From the NCBI GenBank assembly GCA_022402565.1, contig JAKRSC010000031.1, forward strand, positions 1 to 64,000: a DNA stretch of 64,000 bases, given 5' to 3'. This document shows positions 19,004 through 27,490 of the stretch, piece by piece (the first letter of the stretch is position 1; the number at the start of each line of letters is the position of its first letter). The stretch is from Hydrotalea sp. (GTDB lineage: Bacteria; Bacteroidota; Bacteroidia; Chitinophagales; Chitinophagaceae). A model generated the notes under the pieces. The model was not told where the DNA came from and made no database searches. It worked only from the letters and a program-made list of their open reading frames with translations. The translations under genes were made by a program, and so were the position numbers.

Positions 19004-19639
19004 TTAAGCTTCAGCAGTTTCTTGTTCTGTAAAAATTTTAGCAGCGCTTTCAGACAAAATCAAAACATCCGCATTTACAACATCGTATGTGTTAATGTCT
19101 GCAAGTAAAGTACCTTGCACTCTTGGCAAATTGCGCAAGCTTAAGTAAGCAGCTTGATTGTATTCTGGTAATACAAACAATGTTTTCTTACCATTCACTT
19201 TCAAGCCCTCTAAAACTGAAACAAAAGATTTAGTCTTTGGAGTTTCCATTTGCAAATCTTCTACCACTACAATTGCGTTTTCTTTAGCCTTGTAGCTTAA
19301 AGCAGAGATCTTAGCAAGATCTTTTACTTTACGGTTCAATTTGAAATCGTAGCTATGCGGCTTAGGTCCGAAGATAGTACCACCACCCTTGTACAATGGG
19401 TTACGGATATTACCCTTACGGCTACCACCAGTTCCTTTTTGCTTGTGTAACTTACGGCTAGCACCCTTTACTTCCATACGGGTCTTTACCTTGTGTGTTC
19501 CCTGATGACCTGCAGCAAGATATTGCTTAACAGCGAGGTAAATCACGTGATCATTAGGCTCCACTCCGAAGATCTCAGCAGGCAGTTCAACTGTTCTGCC
19601 GGTCTTTTCTCCTTTTATATTTAATACTTCTAGTTGCAT
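19004..19639 (-). CDS. rplD: 50S ribosomal protein L4
   Basis: This 211-aa protein has the extended tunnel loop (SRKLHKQKGTGGSRKGNIRNPLYKGGG, read in part) and the globular domain with LFVLPEYNQAAYLSLRNLP. In E. coli it represses the S10 operon. The leader here is discussed separately. Confidence 0.97.
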   Translation of the reverse strand: MQLEVLNIKGEKTGRTVELPAEIFGVEPNDHVIYLAVKQYLAAGHQGTHKVKTRMEVKGASRKLHKQKGTGGSRKGNIRNPLYKGGGTIFGPKPHSYDFKLNRKVKDLAKISALSYKAKENAIVVVEDLQMETPKTKSFVSVLEGLKVNGKKTLFVLPEYNQAAYLSLRNLPRVQGTLLADINTYDVVNADVLILSESAAKIFTEQETAEA

Positions 19640-19657
19640 CTGAATGAGATTAAAGTT

Positions 19658-20275
19658 TTACTTCTGAATGTATACGATGGATCCGTTATGACCAGGAATT
19701 GACCCGCTGATCAGGATGTAATTCTTTTCGGCGAAAATTTTCACAACTTTCAAACCCTTCATTTTAACGCGGTCGCCACCCATGCGCCCAGCCATACGCA
19801 TTCCTTTGAATACGCGAGATGCGTCAGAAGAGTTACCAATAGAACCTGGAGCTCTTTGACGATCGTGCTGACCGTGCGATTGCTGACCAACACCACTGAA
19901 ACCATGGCGCTTTACAACACCCTGGAAACCTTTACCCTTAGTTGTACCAACTACATCAACAGTTTCGCCTTCAGCAAAAATGTCAACAGTAATTGTTTCA
20001 CCTAAGTTTTTAGTAAGTGAATAATCACGAAATTCTTTTACAAATTTTTTGGGAGCTGTTTGAGCCTTAGCGAAGTGATTTGCTTCAGCTTTGTTGGCAT
20101 GCTTATCTTTCTTGTCGCCAAACGCCAACTGTAATGCAGAATAACCGTCTTTTCCTGCCTCCTTAACCTGTGTTACTACACATGGACCAGCCTCAATGAT
20201 GGTGCAGGGAGTCTGCTTTCCATCGGCAGCGAAAATGCTGGTCATTCCAATTTTTTTACCAATAATACCTTTCAT
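19658..20275 (-). CDS. rplC: 50S ribosomal protein L3
   Basis: This protein is 205 aa from the ATG at 20275, which begins [15 protein letters not shown], the standard L3 start. The open frame continues to 20314 but the 13 extra residues are not conserved-looking. The central block [20 protein letters not shown] contains the Gln that is methylated in several bacteria. It is separated from rpsJ by an unusually long gap. Confidence 0.96.
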   Translation of the reverse strand: MKGIIGKKIGMTSIFAADGKQTPCTIIEAGPCVVTQVKEAGKDGYSALQLAFGDKKDKHANKAEANHFAKAQTAPKKFVKEFRDYSLTKNLGETITVDIFAEGETVDVVGTTKGKGFQGVVKRHGFSGVGQQSHGQHDRQRAPGSIGNSSDASRVFKGMRMAGRMGGDRVKMKGLKVVKIFAEKNYILISGSIPGHNGSIVYIQK

Positions 20276-20566
20276 CTTGTAGCGGTTTGTGCCCCGCTGA
20301 GGTGTGAAGGACATCCTGTGATGAAAACAGGATTCAATCCTTTGTTCGCTGCCGACCTTTTCTTTTTATCCAATTTGCACTGGATGCCAATGGCTTCAGA
20401 AGTACCGGCAGTAAACAAACCTCGAAGGGCTTGTTTATATGTCGTTGCTCAATTGAGCAAGATTTTACTTTTTTTTTAGTCAGCGCTCTTTTCATTCGCC
20501 TTATGCGAACTTGAGAGATAACATTGTATAAGAACTTTTGTGAAGCAAATATGCTTCTCTAACTCA
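20276..20566 (-). promoter_or_regulatory. Long rpsJ-rplC gap with palindromes
   Basis: This 291-bp non-coding stretch is long for this operon. It holds a perfect 16-bp palindrome TTGCTCAATTGAGCAA (20445-20460) and an interrupted inverted repeat with AAACAA/TTGTTT arms (20413-20436). On the minus strand an A-rich run precedes the palindrome. It may be an mRNA leader for rplC with a regulatory structure or an internal promoter; nothing coding is visible. Confidence 0.35.
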
Positions 20567-20872
20567 CTAGGCCTTAATCTCAACCTCAACACCTGAAGGC
20601 AGGTCTAACTTACTCAACGCATCTACTGTTTTTGAAGTAGATGTATAAATATCCAACAAGCGCTTGTGCGTACAAAGTTGGAATTGCTCACGGCTCTTCT
20701 TATTTACGTGCGGTGAACGCAACACAGTAAATATTCTTTTGTGTGTAGGCAAAGGAATAGGACCAGTAACTACAGCACCAGTACTACGAACTGTTTTCAC
20801 AATTTTCTCAGCAGATTTATCTACTAAACTGTGGTCGTAAGATTGTAATTTAATGCGAATTCTTTGTGACAT
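20567..20872 (-). CDS. rpsJ: 30S ribosomal protein S10
   Basis: This 101-aa protein has [23 protein letters not shown] and the conserved [28 protein letters not shown] block (read in part). It heads the S10 operon here, directly after a clear promoter. In other bacteria S10 also acts with NusB in antitermination. Confidence 0.97.
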   Translation of the reverse strand: MSQRIRIKLQSYDHSLVDKSAEKIVKTVRSTGAVVTGPIPLPTHKRIFTVLRSPHVNKKSREQFQLCTHKRLLDIYTSTSKTVDALSKLDLPSGVEVEIKA

Positions 20873-20880
20873 AGTCGGAA

Positions 20881-20933
20881 CCCAATTTTCTCATTGGGGT
20901 TGCAAAGGTAAGAGGTGTATGTGGAACAGACAA
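20881..20933 (-). promoter_or_regulatory. S10 operon promoter and leader hairpin
   Basis: On the minus strand a -33 TTG (20931-20933) and a -7 TACCTTTG (20903-20910) are spaced by 20 bp, a good match to the Bacteroidota sigma-A promoter. Transcription would begin near 20897. A CCCAAT/ATTGGG hairpin (20881-20886 with 20893-20898) would then occupy the 5' end of the mRNA just before the rpsJ ATG at 20872. Confidence 0.75.
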
Positions 20934-21162
20934 GAAAAAAGATATTTTTTTTAACATCTGTGCATGATTTGAACCTAAATAGGGTCAAAAATACGAACAA
21001 AATAGACTCAACAATTTGATTTTCATGTACTTAAAACAAAAATTGTTCTAAAACGCATGAAAGAAATCTCATCCTTAAAATATCCTTTAAACACTTGTAG
21101 CATATTAAAAATGAAGAACTTTACGTTGGTTTTGTTTTAAGACGAATCAATAGACAGTATAG

Positions 21163-22587
21163 ATGAAGCCCCTTCGCCCCATCGTAATTCTCATTTTACT
21201 AGTTAGCAACTCCGTTTTAGTGGCATCCCAGTCGTACCATGCTACCCACGGCTCACCTTTTGGAGGTGCAGCTTTAAGTTTCCAAAACCCTGGTTCCATT
21301 GTAAACCACGCTTTTAAAAAAGACCTCATTATTGGAGGTTTCCAAGCACAAGCTCAAACCAATGCGGTAGACTTCATCAAGAATCCACAAACAGGACAAA
21401 GAGAGCTTATTGCTAGGGAAGGCACTTTTGCAAGGGTTGGAGATATGGCAGTAGATTTTAATCTGTTCAATCTATTATATAAAATTAATAACCGCCAAGC
21501 TTTCTCTGCTGGTTTTCGATTTAGAACGCTTACCCATTTTCAAACTTCACCTTACACTTTTATTGATACGGTTTCGAACTTCAAAGAGTTTTTAAGCACT
21601 AATGAGTCAAATGCTTACCTCGATGGCGATGTATTACATAGCGGATGGGCTGAATTCAACTTTTCATACGCACACGTCATTCAACAAACTGAACAGAGCA
21701 GGTGGAGTATTGGCGGAACCATGCATATTCAATTTGGCTTATCGGCAGTTGCGGGTGGAGCGCAACAACTGACTTATAATAGAACCCTTACTCCTCAGGG
21801 ACGACTCTACGAATTACAACAAGGCGGTGCATATTTTGCCTACCACAGGGGATATGATTGGCTTGATGAAAATACGTTCTCTTCTACCCTGGGTGCAGCT
21901 AATGGATATCGCAAACAATCAAAAAATAATATTGGACTATCATTTGGCACGGAATACCTCATTAAGAAGGATGCAGAGGAAGCTTGGGGACCTCTGAACT
22001 ACAATTGGAAGTTTGGCATTTCGTTGCTGGATATTGGAAGCAATACTTTTGAGCCAAATAGACATGCTTCAACTTTCAACAGACCAAGACCTGGCATAAA
22101 TGATGAAATACTAAGCAGAAGATTTGAAGAACTAACAAGTTCCCGAAGACTCCGCGATAGCTTAGCAACCGTATTCACTTCAACTACCAATATTGATTCC
22201 ACCATGCGCATTAGTCACCCCACAAGGTTGGTGGTTCAAATTGACAAAGCTTTAGGTAATAATTTGTATATCAATGCCAACTGGGTAGCACAATTTAATC
22301 AGCGACAATTCTTTCCATTTTTAAGAACCAGAGAACTGCATCATTTAACCATAACTCCCAGATGGGAAACCATCAACTGGGGCGTTTTTGCACCTATTCA
22401 AGTTACCACCCAACAACAAGTATGGGCAGGATTGGCAGTCAAGGCTGGTCCACTTATTCTAGGTATTCATAATATCAAAAACCTTTTTGATTCAAAAGAA
22501 ATTCAGGGTGGAGGCTATCTGCTGCTTCGCATTCAACCATTTAAATTTCCAAAAACTCGTACGCGTTTGGAATGTTGGGATGAGTAG
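21163..22587 (+). CDS. Outer-membrane beta-barrel-like protein
   Basis: This 474-aa exported protein has the signal peptide LRPIVILILLVSNSVLVASQ at residues 4-23. The mature part has alternating hydrophobic/polar strands rich in Gly and aromatics (for example INNRQAFSAGFRFRTL) and ends in strand-like GGYLLLRIQPF. It resembles Bacteroidota outer-membrane proteins of the DUF5723 type, with an NPGSIVN block near the N-terminus. The role is unknown. It is the last ordinary core-type gene before the accessory region. Confidence 0.6.
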   Translation: MKPLRPIVILILLVSNSVLVASQSYHATHGSPFGGAALSFQNPGSIVNHAFKKDLIIGGFQAQAQTNAVDFIKNPQTGQRELIAREGTFARVGDMAVDFNLFNLLYKINNRQAFSAGFRFRTLTHFQTSPYTFIDTVSNFKEFLSTNESNAYLDGDVLHSGWAEFNFSYAHVIQQTEQSRWSIGGTMHIQFGLSAVAGGAQQLTYNRTLTPQGRLYELQQGGAYFAYHRGYDWLDENTFSSTLGAANGYRKQSKNNIGLSFGTEYLIKKDAEEAWGPLNYNWKFGISLLDIGSNTFEPNRHASTFNRPRPGINDEILSRRFEELTSSRRLRDSLATVFTSTTNIDSTMRISHPTRLVVQIDKALGNNLYINANWVAQFNQRQFFPFLRTRELHHLTITPRWETINWGVFAPIQVTTQQQVWAGLAVKAGPLILGIHNIKNLFDSKEIQGGGYLLLRIQPFKFPKTRTRLECWDE

Positions 22588-22602
22588 AAGTACTTTTATG
22601 CT

Positions 22603-22857
22603 ATGTTCATCAATGATTCAAGAAGATCAGCGATTCAAATTTATCGCCAATTAAAAAATGCGTGGATACTGCATACCTCAACATTTATTGGAAACTCAGT
22701 ACTGGCACTTCTTGCAACCTATTTCTTTAGCAAGCTCAACTATTCACCAGAAGTAAATTATGTTTTTCTACTTAGCTTTCTTTCTATAGGGTTCAAGGCT
22801 TCCCCTTTTGAGTATGTGTTAAAAGATACTTTTCTATTGTTTTCCCGATGTGCTTAA
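22603..22857 (+). CDS. Small membrane protein, possibly truncated
   Basis: This 84-aa product has a basic start and two hydrophobic segments (about residues 28-43 and 50-66). It starts 15 bp after the preceding gene, so it could be its operon partner. Its stop lies exactly where a repeat shared with 37564-37650 begins, so it may be the N-terminal remnant of a longer gene cut at the edge of the accessory region. I do not recognise it. Confidence 0.4.
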   Translation: MFINDSRRSAIQIYRQLKNAWILHTSTFIGNSVLALLATYFFSKLNYSPEVNYVFLLSFLSIGFKASPFEYVLKDTFLLFSRCA

Positions 22858-22935
22858 TGAAGTTGCGCTGGAGTATAGCATAAGTTAGCAGCGAATGAAG
22901 AAGGCTGGCTGTGGTGGGAAAATACCTTAACGTTT
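22856..22935. repeat. Repeat E, copy 1
   Basis: About 80 bp beginning AATGAAGTTGCGCTGGAG and including TAAGTTAGCAGCGAATGA. It closely matches 37564-37650, allowing small gaps. Both copies are followed immediately by the core of an attC-like site. This copy marks the left edge of the cassette region. Confidence 0.6.
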
Positions 22936-23057
22936 TCGGGCTTGGCGAAGGTGGCGATATTCATCACAAATGTTGATGCGGAGAACCAAAGTTTGATTAA
23001 CCACAAATGTATCTGTGGAGTACTGAACCGCCACTTTTACCAAACCCGTGATAAAGG
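22925..23057 (-). repeat. attC-like site 0 (after M1 peptidase cassette)
   Basis: The arms GGGCTTGGCGAAGGTGGCG (22938-22956) and CCGCCACTTTTACCAAACCC (23028-23047) pair at 15 of 19 positions, with the four mismatches of the G-U type. Core-like GTTAAGG lies at the left end (minus strand of 22925-22931), and the inverse core is degenerate (GTGATAAAGG at 23048). It sits just past the stop of the gene ending at 23064. Confidence 0.65.
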
Positions 23058-23063
23058 CAGTTT

Positions 23064-24458
23064 TTACTTTATTCTGTTGATTATATTTTCTTTTGATTTC
23101 AGGTTATCAATGTAAGTTTCTATTATTAATTTAATTTGCTTTTCAGTCACACCTGTATCACGCAGAGAGCTTAGAAAGAAATCATAGTTTGTCTTTACAC
23201 TCTCACCGTTTATTACACTCTCAATCCATTGATACATTTTATCTTCTCCAATTTCCTGCTCAATAGCCAAAAGAAAAAGTGGTGTGAATCTGTATCGATA
23301 TGTATCATTGATTTCACTTGCAAGCTTTATTAGATTTAATTGTTGAGGTTCAAAGTCTTTTAATTCATTGATATAATTATTAATAATTGTTTGATAGATT
23401 TCTATACCTAGTATTTTTTTGGCAGCTTTGATAGAAAGGTAATCGGTTAATCCTTCTAAGAAAAACCATCTTAATTCACTATTAGGTACAAATTTTGTTC
23501 CGATATAATAATGAGCAAGTTCGTGGGCAATAAATGTTATGTTTGATTTCTGTTTAAATTGATATGTCTTGTCATCAAAGTAATTATCTAATTTGTATTT
23601 ATCTATTCCCACAACTGTTATAGTGGGATATGTTACAAACATCCATTCATTTTTCTTAGAAACTGGTGTTGAACTTATATATACAACTGGCTTGCCATAA
23701 GGAGTTTTCAATACCTCCTCATAGAATTTTATGATACTATTCGTTGTTTTAGTCAAAGTGTTTATTTTATTCGCATCAAGTTCAGAATTAAGTATAAAAA
23801 TATTATCAACTTCTTTGAAGTTATAGTTGCCAACAAACATCAATAACGGTACTGCTTGTACCGACTTAAAATTTGATTTATATGCTTTTTGTGGTTTATC
23901 ACCATTTATATAAAGTGTTTGACAGTCTGAACACTCTAATTCAATGTCAAATGTGTATTTATCAATTACAATGCCATCTGTTTTGTTATAAATTATGGGA
24001 TACCAAGCACTTTGTTCAGAAGCTCTGAGTGTCTGCCCATTAAAGGCAATATTTCCTTTCCAGTCGCCCCAATCATACGCTTTTGTTGTGTCTGCAATGA
24101 CAGGAAACTTTCCTGTGTATTTAACTATTAGAGAGTTAGGTAAAAATCTGCTTTTTCTGTCATTTGAAGGGAAGTAGTGTTGTAATGCTTCCGAAGAAAG
24201 CTCAGTATTATACTCTGTATTGTATGAATAATTGAATTGATTGTTGCCATCTCTAAAATATTCAATATTCAATCCTGAATTCAACCAAATGGTGTAATTG
24301 TCTGTCTTTGGTAGGTTTCTCAAATTTAGTTCCGCATCAATGGTTCCTGATTTTATTGATATTATTATTTTACCTGCCAAATGCGGGATTTGACCATAAA
24401 TTTTATTCGTCATCAAAAATGTCAAAAGGGCAATTACTGAAATTACTTTTTTCATCAT
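23064..24458 (-). CDS. Exported M1-like zinc metallopeptidase
   Basis: This 464-aa protein has a signal peptide (residues 1-22, ending KIYGQ) and a gluzincin active site: H312-E313-L-A-H316 with E335 eighteen residues after the second His (HExxH-x18-E), as in M1 aminopeptidases. The region before it is beta-rich and may correspond to the N-terminal M1 domain. The classical GAMEN substrate motif is not seen, so it is a divergent member. As an integron-type cassette it stands alone, flanked by attC-like site 0 and repeat A. A secreted peptidase role is inferred. Confidence 0.75.
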   Translation of the reverse strand: MMKKVISVIALLTFLMTNKIYGQIPHLAGKIIISIKSGTIDAELNLRNLPKTDNYTIWLNSGLNIEYFRDGNNQFNYSYNTEYNTELSSEALQHYFPSNDRKSRFLPNSLIVKYTGKFPVIADTTKAYDWGDWKGNIAFNGQTLRASEQSAWYPIIYNKTDGIVIDKYTFDIELECSDCQTLYINGDKPQKAYKSNFKSVQAVPLLMFVGNYNFKEVDNIFILNSELDANKINTLTKTTNSIIKFYEEVLKTPYGKPVVYISSTPVSKKNEWMFVTYPTITVVGIDKYKLDNYFDDKTYQFKQKSNITFIAHELAHYYIGTKFVPNSELRWFFLEGLTDYLSIKAAKKILGIEIYQTIINNYINELKDFEPQQLNLIKLASEINDTYRYRFTPLFLLAIEQEIGEDKMYQWIESVINGESVKTNYDFFLSSLRDTGVTEKQIKLIIETYIDNLKSKENIINRIK

Positions 24459-24479
24459 TAGTTATTTTAAGCTTACCTC

Positions 24480-24698
24480 TAACTCATTAAAATACACAAA
24501 AACAATACAACTAAAAGAGTTCAACAATTATATATACCAATGGGTTATGTGGTATTCAAATTTAAAGATTCATTAGAACAATTCGAAATAGAAGTAAAGA
24601 GGAATTAAGCCAAGCCAACAGGCAAATGCCAGGAAGGCTGTCTGCGTTGGGGAGCTACTAAAGTGATGAATTTGATCAACTTATTTTAGGACGGGAGA
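24480..24698. repeat. Dispersed repeat A
   Basis: This 219-bp element is related to B (26920-27137), C (33323-33490) and D (43180-43300). Its last 78 bp (24621-24698) match copy B with about two differences. It contains minus-strand TAAATTTG (24557-24564), a TAnnTTTG-type box facing the peptidase gene, with TTTCG 19 bp upstream of it. On the plus strand it has a 22-codon ORF (M-G-Y-V-V-F-K-F-K-D...). Confidence 0.7.
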
Positions 24699-24744
24699 GT
24701 TGTTGAATTGCATTTCGTCAAGCCACACTTGCACAAAACTTCTT

Positions 24745-24753
24745 GTTAGCGGC
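24745..24753 (-). other. Core half-site after PIN/HTH cassette
   Basis: GTTAGCGGC is the complement of an integron inverse core (GCCGCTAAC on the minus strand) and lies 26 bp past the PIN gene. No matching left arm is visible, and repeat A occupies the place where it would be. The site may have been disrupted. Confidence 0.4.
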
Positions 24754-24778
24754 TTGTGCCTTAGATAATTTGAGGTAT

Positions 24779-25342
24779 TTATAATAAAGCGTGGAGGTAA
24801 TTTGCAGTATCATTAAGTCCAGAATTTCTTAGAAGATTAAGCACCTCAAATTCGTCTTGCTTAGGATTTTTTTTATTTAAAACCATTTCCTTAAATGCAG
24901 CAACTGCTTGTTCTTGATTGATGTCTATAATGTCAGTTAGAAAATCGTCAGCTGTTTTTGCATTTAAACTAAACGACTGTAGATAATCTTGAGGAAAATC
25001 TTTAATGTTGTTTGTTACAATAAGATTTGCATTTGTCTTGATTGCTGCTGCTAAAACATGTCGGTCATCTTTATCAGGTAATATTAAATGATCTATTAAA
25101 CCTTTATAATTCTTGACTAAAGCGTCTGGGAAAGCAGAGTTTGCTTTTGATATTCTTTTGGTTGCATCTTCTTCAGAAACACCCTTTTCAATCATTACTC
25201 TTTTCCACTCATCAAAAATATGTTCACTCCACTTCGGAGTATAAAGGTCATAATATGCAAACCAAAATAGAATATCTCTGATAATTACAGGATAGACAAC
25301 GTTTGTATCTAAGACAACTGTAAATCGAACACTATGAATCAT
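24779..25342 (-). CDS. PIN-domain ribonuclease (putative toxin)
   Basis: This 187-aa protein has PIN nuclease acidic residues D12 (VVLDTNVV), E45 (IFDEW), D93 (KDDRHVLAAA) and D115 (IVTNNIKDF), a full active-site set for metal-dependent RNA cleavage. It overlaps the upstream HTH gene by 11 bp, so the two are translated together. The pair is arranged as a toxin-antitoxin module. The RNA target is unknown. Confidence 0.8.
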   Translation of the reverse strand: MIHSVRFTVVLDTNVVYPVIIRDILFWFAYYDLYTPKWSEHIFDEWKRVMIEKGVSEEDATKRISKANSAFPDALVKNYKGLIDHLILPDKDDRHVLAAAIKTNANLIVTNNIKDFPQDYLQSFSLNAKTADDFLTDIIDINQEQAVAAFKEMVLNKKNPKQDEFEVLNLLRNSGLNDTANYLHALL

Positions 25343-25787
25343 ATAAACCAGTTTCTTCGTCTAAATTCATTATATCAATGATATTTTGTTTCAGTTGTTC
25401 CTTCATTTGTTTTCTATATTGCATTATATCATCAAATTTAATTCTTCTATGCTTTCCAACTTTAGTAAAAGTAATCTTCCCATCTTCAAGTAGTTTAACC
25501 AAATGTGGTCTCGAACATCCTAGTATTTCAGCGGCTGCTTGTGTGGTTACTTCTGTCGCAATTGGTACAAGAGAAATTAATTTGCCTTGTCCCATTGCCT
25601 TTAAAATATCTCCCAAAAGCTTTAAAGCACTTAAAGGAATTTTGATTTTTTGGCTAGTTTCTTCTATTTCAATTTCTGGTTGTTCAGAATTAAGTTGCTC
25701 AATCACTGACGCTAAAGCATCGTAAGATTCGATTGCTATTTTTTGGTCAAGCTTTGAAGGCTTTCTTATTTGCTCTAATACTGTCAT
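25332..25787 (-). CDS. HTH antitoxin, excisionase-type
   Basis: This 151-aa protein has a winged-helix/MerR-like HTH of the excisionase type (VTTQAAAEILGCSRPHLVKLL, then FTKVGKHRRIKFDDIMQY) in its C-terminal half. The N-terminal half is helical. Located first in an operon with a PIN nuclease, it is probably the antitoxin and autorepressor. Four tandem 9-bp repeats lie upstream as a likely operator. Confidence 0.75.
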   Translation of the reverse strand: MTVLEQIRKPSKLDQKIAIESYDALASVIEQLNSEQPEIEIEETSQKIKIPLSALKLLGDILKAMGQGKLISLVPIATEVTTQAAAEILGCSRPHLVKLLEDGKITFTKVGKHRRIKFDDIMQYRKQMKEQLKQNIIDIMNLDEETGLYDS

Positions 25788-25820
25788 GGCAATGAGTTTT
25801 TTAAATTCTGACGCAACCTA

Positions 25821-25856
25821 AACGAAATAAACGAAATAAACAAAATAAACGAAAAT
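25821..25856. promoter_or_regulatory. Four tandem 9-bp repeats, likely operator
   Basis: AACGAAATA, AACGAAATA, AACAAAATA and AACGAAAAT follow each other without gaps, 34 bp upstream of the HTH antitoxin start at 25787. The position and periodic pattern fit a binding site for the antitoxin. No clear promoter consensus was found among them. Confidence 0.5.
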
Positions 25857-25986
25857 ATTTTTAATAATTTTAACCAGCGGCTGTTGAAGCGAATTAATTA
25901 CGTAAATGATAATCAATTGTTTGTGATTAAATTTGTTGAGATTGGTTTTATAATTTAATTTCAGTGGAGTGCGTCAAATGGCATAG

Positions 25987-26193
25987 CCGCAAACGAACAA
26001 GGCTTGGCGATGGTGGGGCTTCGAGTTGTGTCACGCTTGGCCGTCTGCCGTTGAATAAAGATAAAAAAGTTCAGTTTAAGTTACTGCTGTTCGGTTGCGT
26101 TCTGTCGAGCTGGAACCGAAGTTCAATAAAGTTCCCAAAGTTGAAATACGAGTTCCGTCACGCCCCACTATTGCCAAACCTCTTGTTAGCAGC
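25987..26193 (-). repeat. attC-like site 1 (after 233-aa cassette)
   Basis: Arms: AACAAG, TTGGC and GTGGGG at 25996-26018 face CCCCAC (26163-26168), GCCAA (26173-26177) and CTTGTT (26182-26187), in the correct inverted order with spacing bases between, as in attC stems. The outer inverse core is GTTAGCAGC (26185-26193, plus strand). It begins within the last bases before the gene stop at 26197. Confidence 0.7.
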
Positions 26194-26196
26194 AGA

Positions 26197-26898
26197 TTAA
26201 GTCAATCTATAAAGTAACATAACCTCACTGTCGTGTTCATTGATATAGAATGAAATTGGATATTTGTCAAAAAGCACTAGTTTTTTTTCTAAGCGAAGGT
26301 TATCGAGAGCTTTGTGTAATAAAACTCTTGAGTTAAGTTGGAATAATTTTTCAACCTTTGTACCGATTTCTAAATAATTCAGATTGCTAAGTTGTTCGCA
26401 GTCCAACCATGCAGGCTCAAAATTTATTCCTTTGTCAATACTTAGAACCCTTTTATTGAAATCGAACTCTTTAGAAATATAACGAGGTTTGTCAATTATC
26501 GGGTATTCTTGTATTCCATAGCAGAAAATACTAGCAGTGTAATGATAGTAATAGTCATACTCAAAGAATAAACCTTGAATTTCGTGTTGCTTTTCAGATA
26601 TTGCTATTTGGTCGAATACTTTTTCTAATTCATTTTGGAAATGTAAGATAATAGGTGCGCTGTCTAAATATAGAAACTCGTTTAGTTTATTCTGCAATAA
26701 AGCATCTAACGATTTATCTTCTGATAGTTTTTTTAGGTCATTTTGCAATTGTCCATCATCGTCGAATACAAAAACCTTGCCCTCAATAATTTCAGTATAT
26801 TCTTTTTTGTACAAACCAGAAATTGATGTTTTTTTCAGTCTATTAAAAATATTATCTCTTTGTTTTTCTAAAAGCTTAAGAATTGTTGAGTTTTCCAT
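26197..26898 (-). CDS. Cassette protein of unknown function
   Basis: This 233-aa soluble protein starts MENSTILKLLEKQRDNIFNRL. The open frame extends to 26964, but the extra 22 codons are encoded by dispersed repeat B and the cassette core, so I take the ATG at 26898. Predicted features are an N-terminal helical, Lys/Glu-rich part and a Tyr-rich segment (EYDYYYHYTASIFCYG). No motif is recognised. It is bounded by GCTGCTAAC (26915-26923) and GTTAGCAGC (26185-26193), a perfectly complementary pair. Confidence 0.6.
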   Translation of the reverse strand: MENSTILKLLEKQRDNIFNRLKKTSISGLYKKEYTEIIEGKVFVFDDDGQLQNDLKKLSEDKSLDALLQNKLNEFLYLDSAPIILHFQNELEKVFDQIAISEKQHEIQGLFFEYDYYYHYTASIFCYGIQEYPIIDKPRYISKEFDFNKRVLSIDKGINFEPAWLDCEQLSNLNYLEIGTKVEKLFQLNSRVLLHKALDNLRLEKKLVLFDKYPISFYINEHDSEVMLLYRLT

Positions 26899-26919
26899 GT
26901 ATAGTCTATAATTTGCTGC

Positions 26920-27137
26920 TAACTCATTAATATGTGTAATAACAATATAGCTATTAGAGTTCAATAATTGTATACACCATTGAGTTTATGTTTTTCAAAT
27001 TTAGAAATTCAATAGAACAATACGAAATAGAAGTAAAGATGTACAAAGCCTAGCCAAGAGGCAAATGCCAGGAAGGCTGTCTGCGTTGGGGAGCTACTAA
27101 AGTGATGAATTTAATCAACTAATTTTAGGACGGGAGA
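26920..27137. repeat. Dispersed repeat B
   Basis: About 218 bp, near-identical to repeat A over its right 77 bp. It keeps the minus-strand TAAATTTG box (26996-27003). Its TAACTCATTAATAT arm is at 26920-26933 and the opposite arm is diverged. Confidence 0.7.
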
Positions 27138-27490
27138 CATTAAATAAAAAAAGCAGACTGATTAAGCCTGCTTTTTTAGCTTGTTGTTTTTTAAAACAAC
27201 AATGTAGCGAGTAATAGACGGTTACCGAATGAATTATTCGACGACTTAATAGCTATATCGTATTGATTTACTGTTGATTAAGGGTATAAATAGATGAGCC
27301 ACTTTTTGTATGGATATGTTTGGAGAAATAATGGTTTAACCTAAGTTTTTGGAAGGAAATTTTACTTGCTGTTAGGGCGCACAAACTAACAACTTTAGAA
27401 GATCAATTTTCAGTTTTGATGAAGATTATAGGAACTTATTTTTTTAAAGAGGTTGTATAACAGTTACTAGTGTTAGCGGGTCTCCCAATC
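27138..27490. terminator. Gap with two strong hairpins
   Basis: A bidirectional terminator-like hairpin (GCAG stem within A/T runs, 27146-27156 with 27168-27177) is followed by a perfect 10-bp A/T hairpin (27181-27190 with 27193-27202, 2-bp loop). They would end transcription leaving the helicase gene. At 27472-27480 GTTAGCGGG is an integron-core-like sequence just past the helicase stop. Nothing coding is seen. Confidence 0.6.

Noticed and set aside
25821-25856. Tandem repeats considered as a CRISPR array or replication iterons
   Set aside because: The units are 9 bp without spacers, and no cas, rep or origin genes are near; an operator is a better explanation.
25964-26200. 78-aa plus-strand open frame between the PIN/HTH and 233-aa cassettes
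   Set aside because: It lies exactly over the paired arms of attC-like site 1, has unusual composition and no start context; it is a shadow of the inverted repeat.
24480-27137. Dispersed repeats A-D as insertion sequences
   Set aside because: They contain no transposase frame and no evident target duplications; at most they are miniature or non-autonomous elements.
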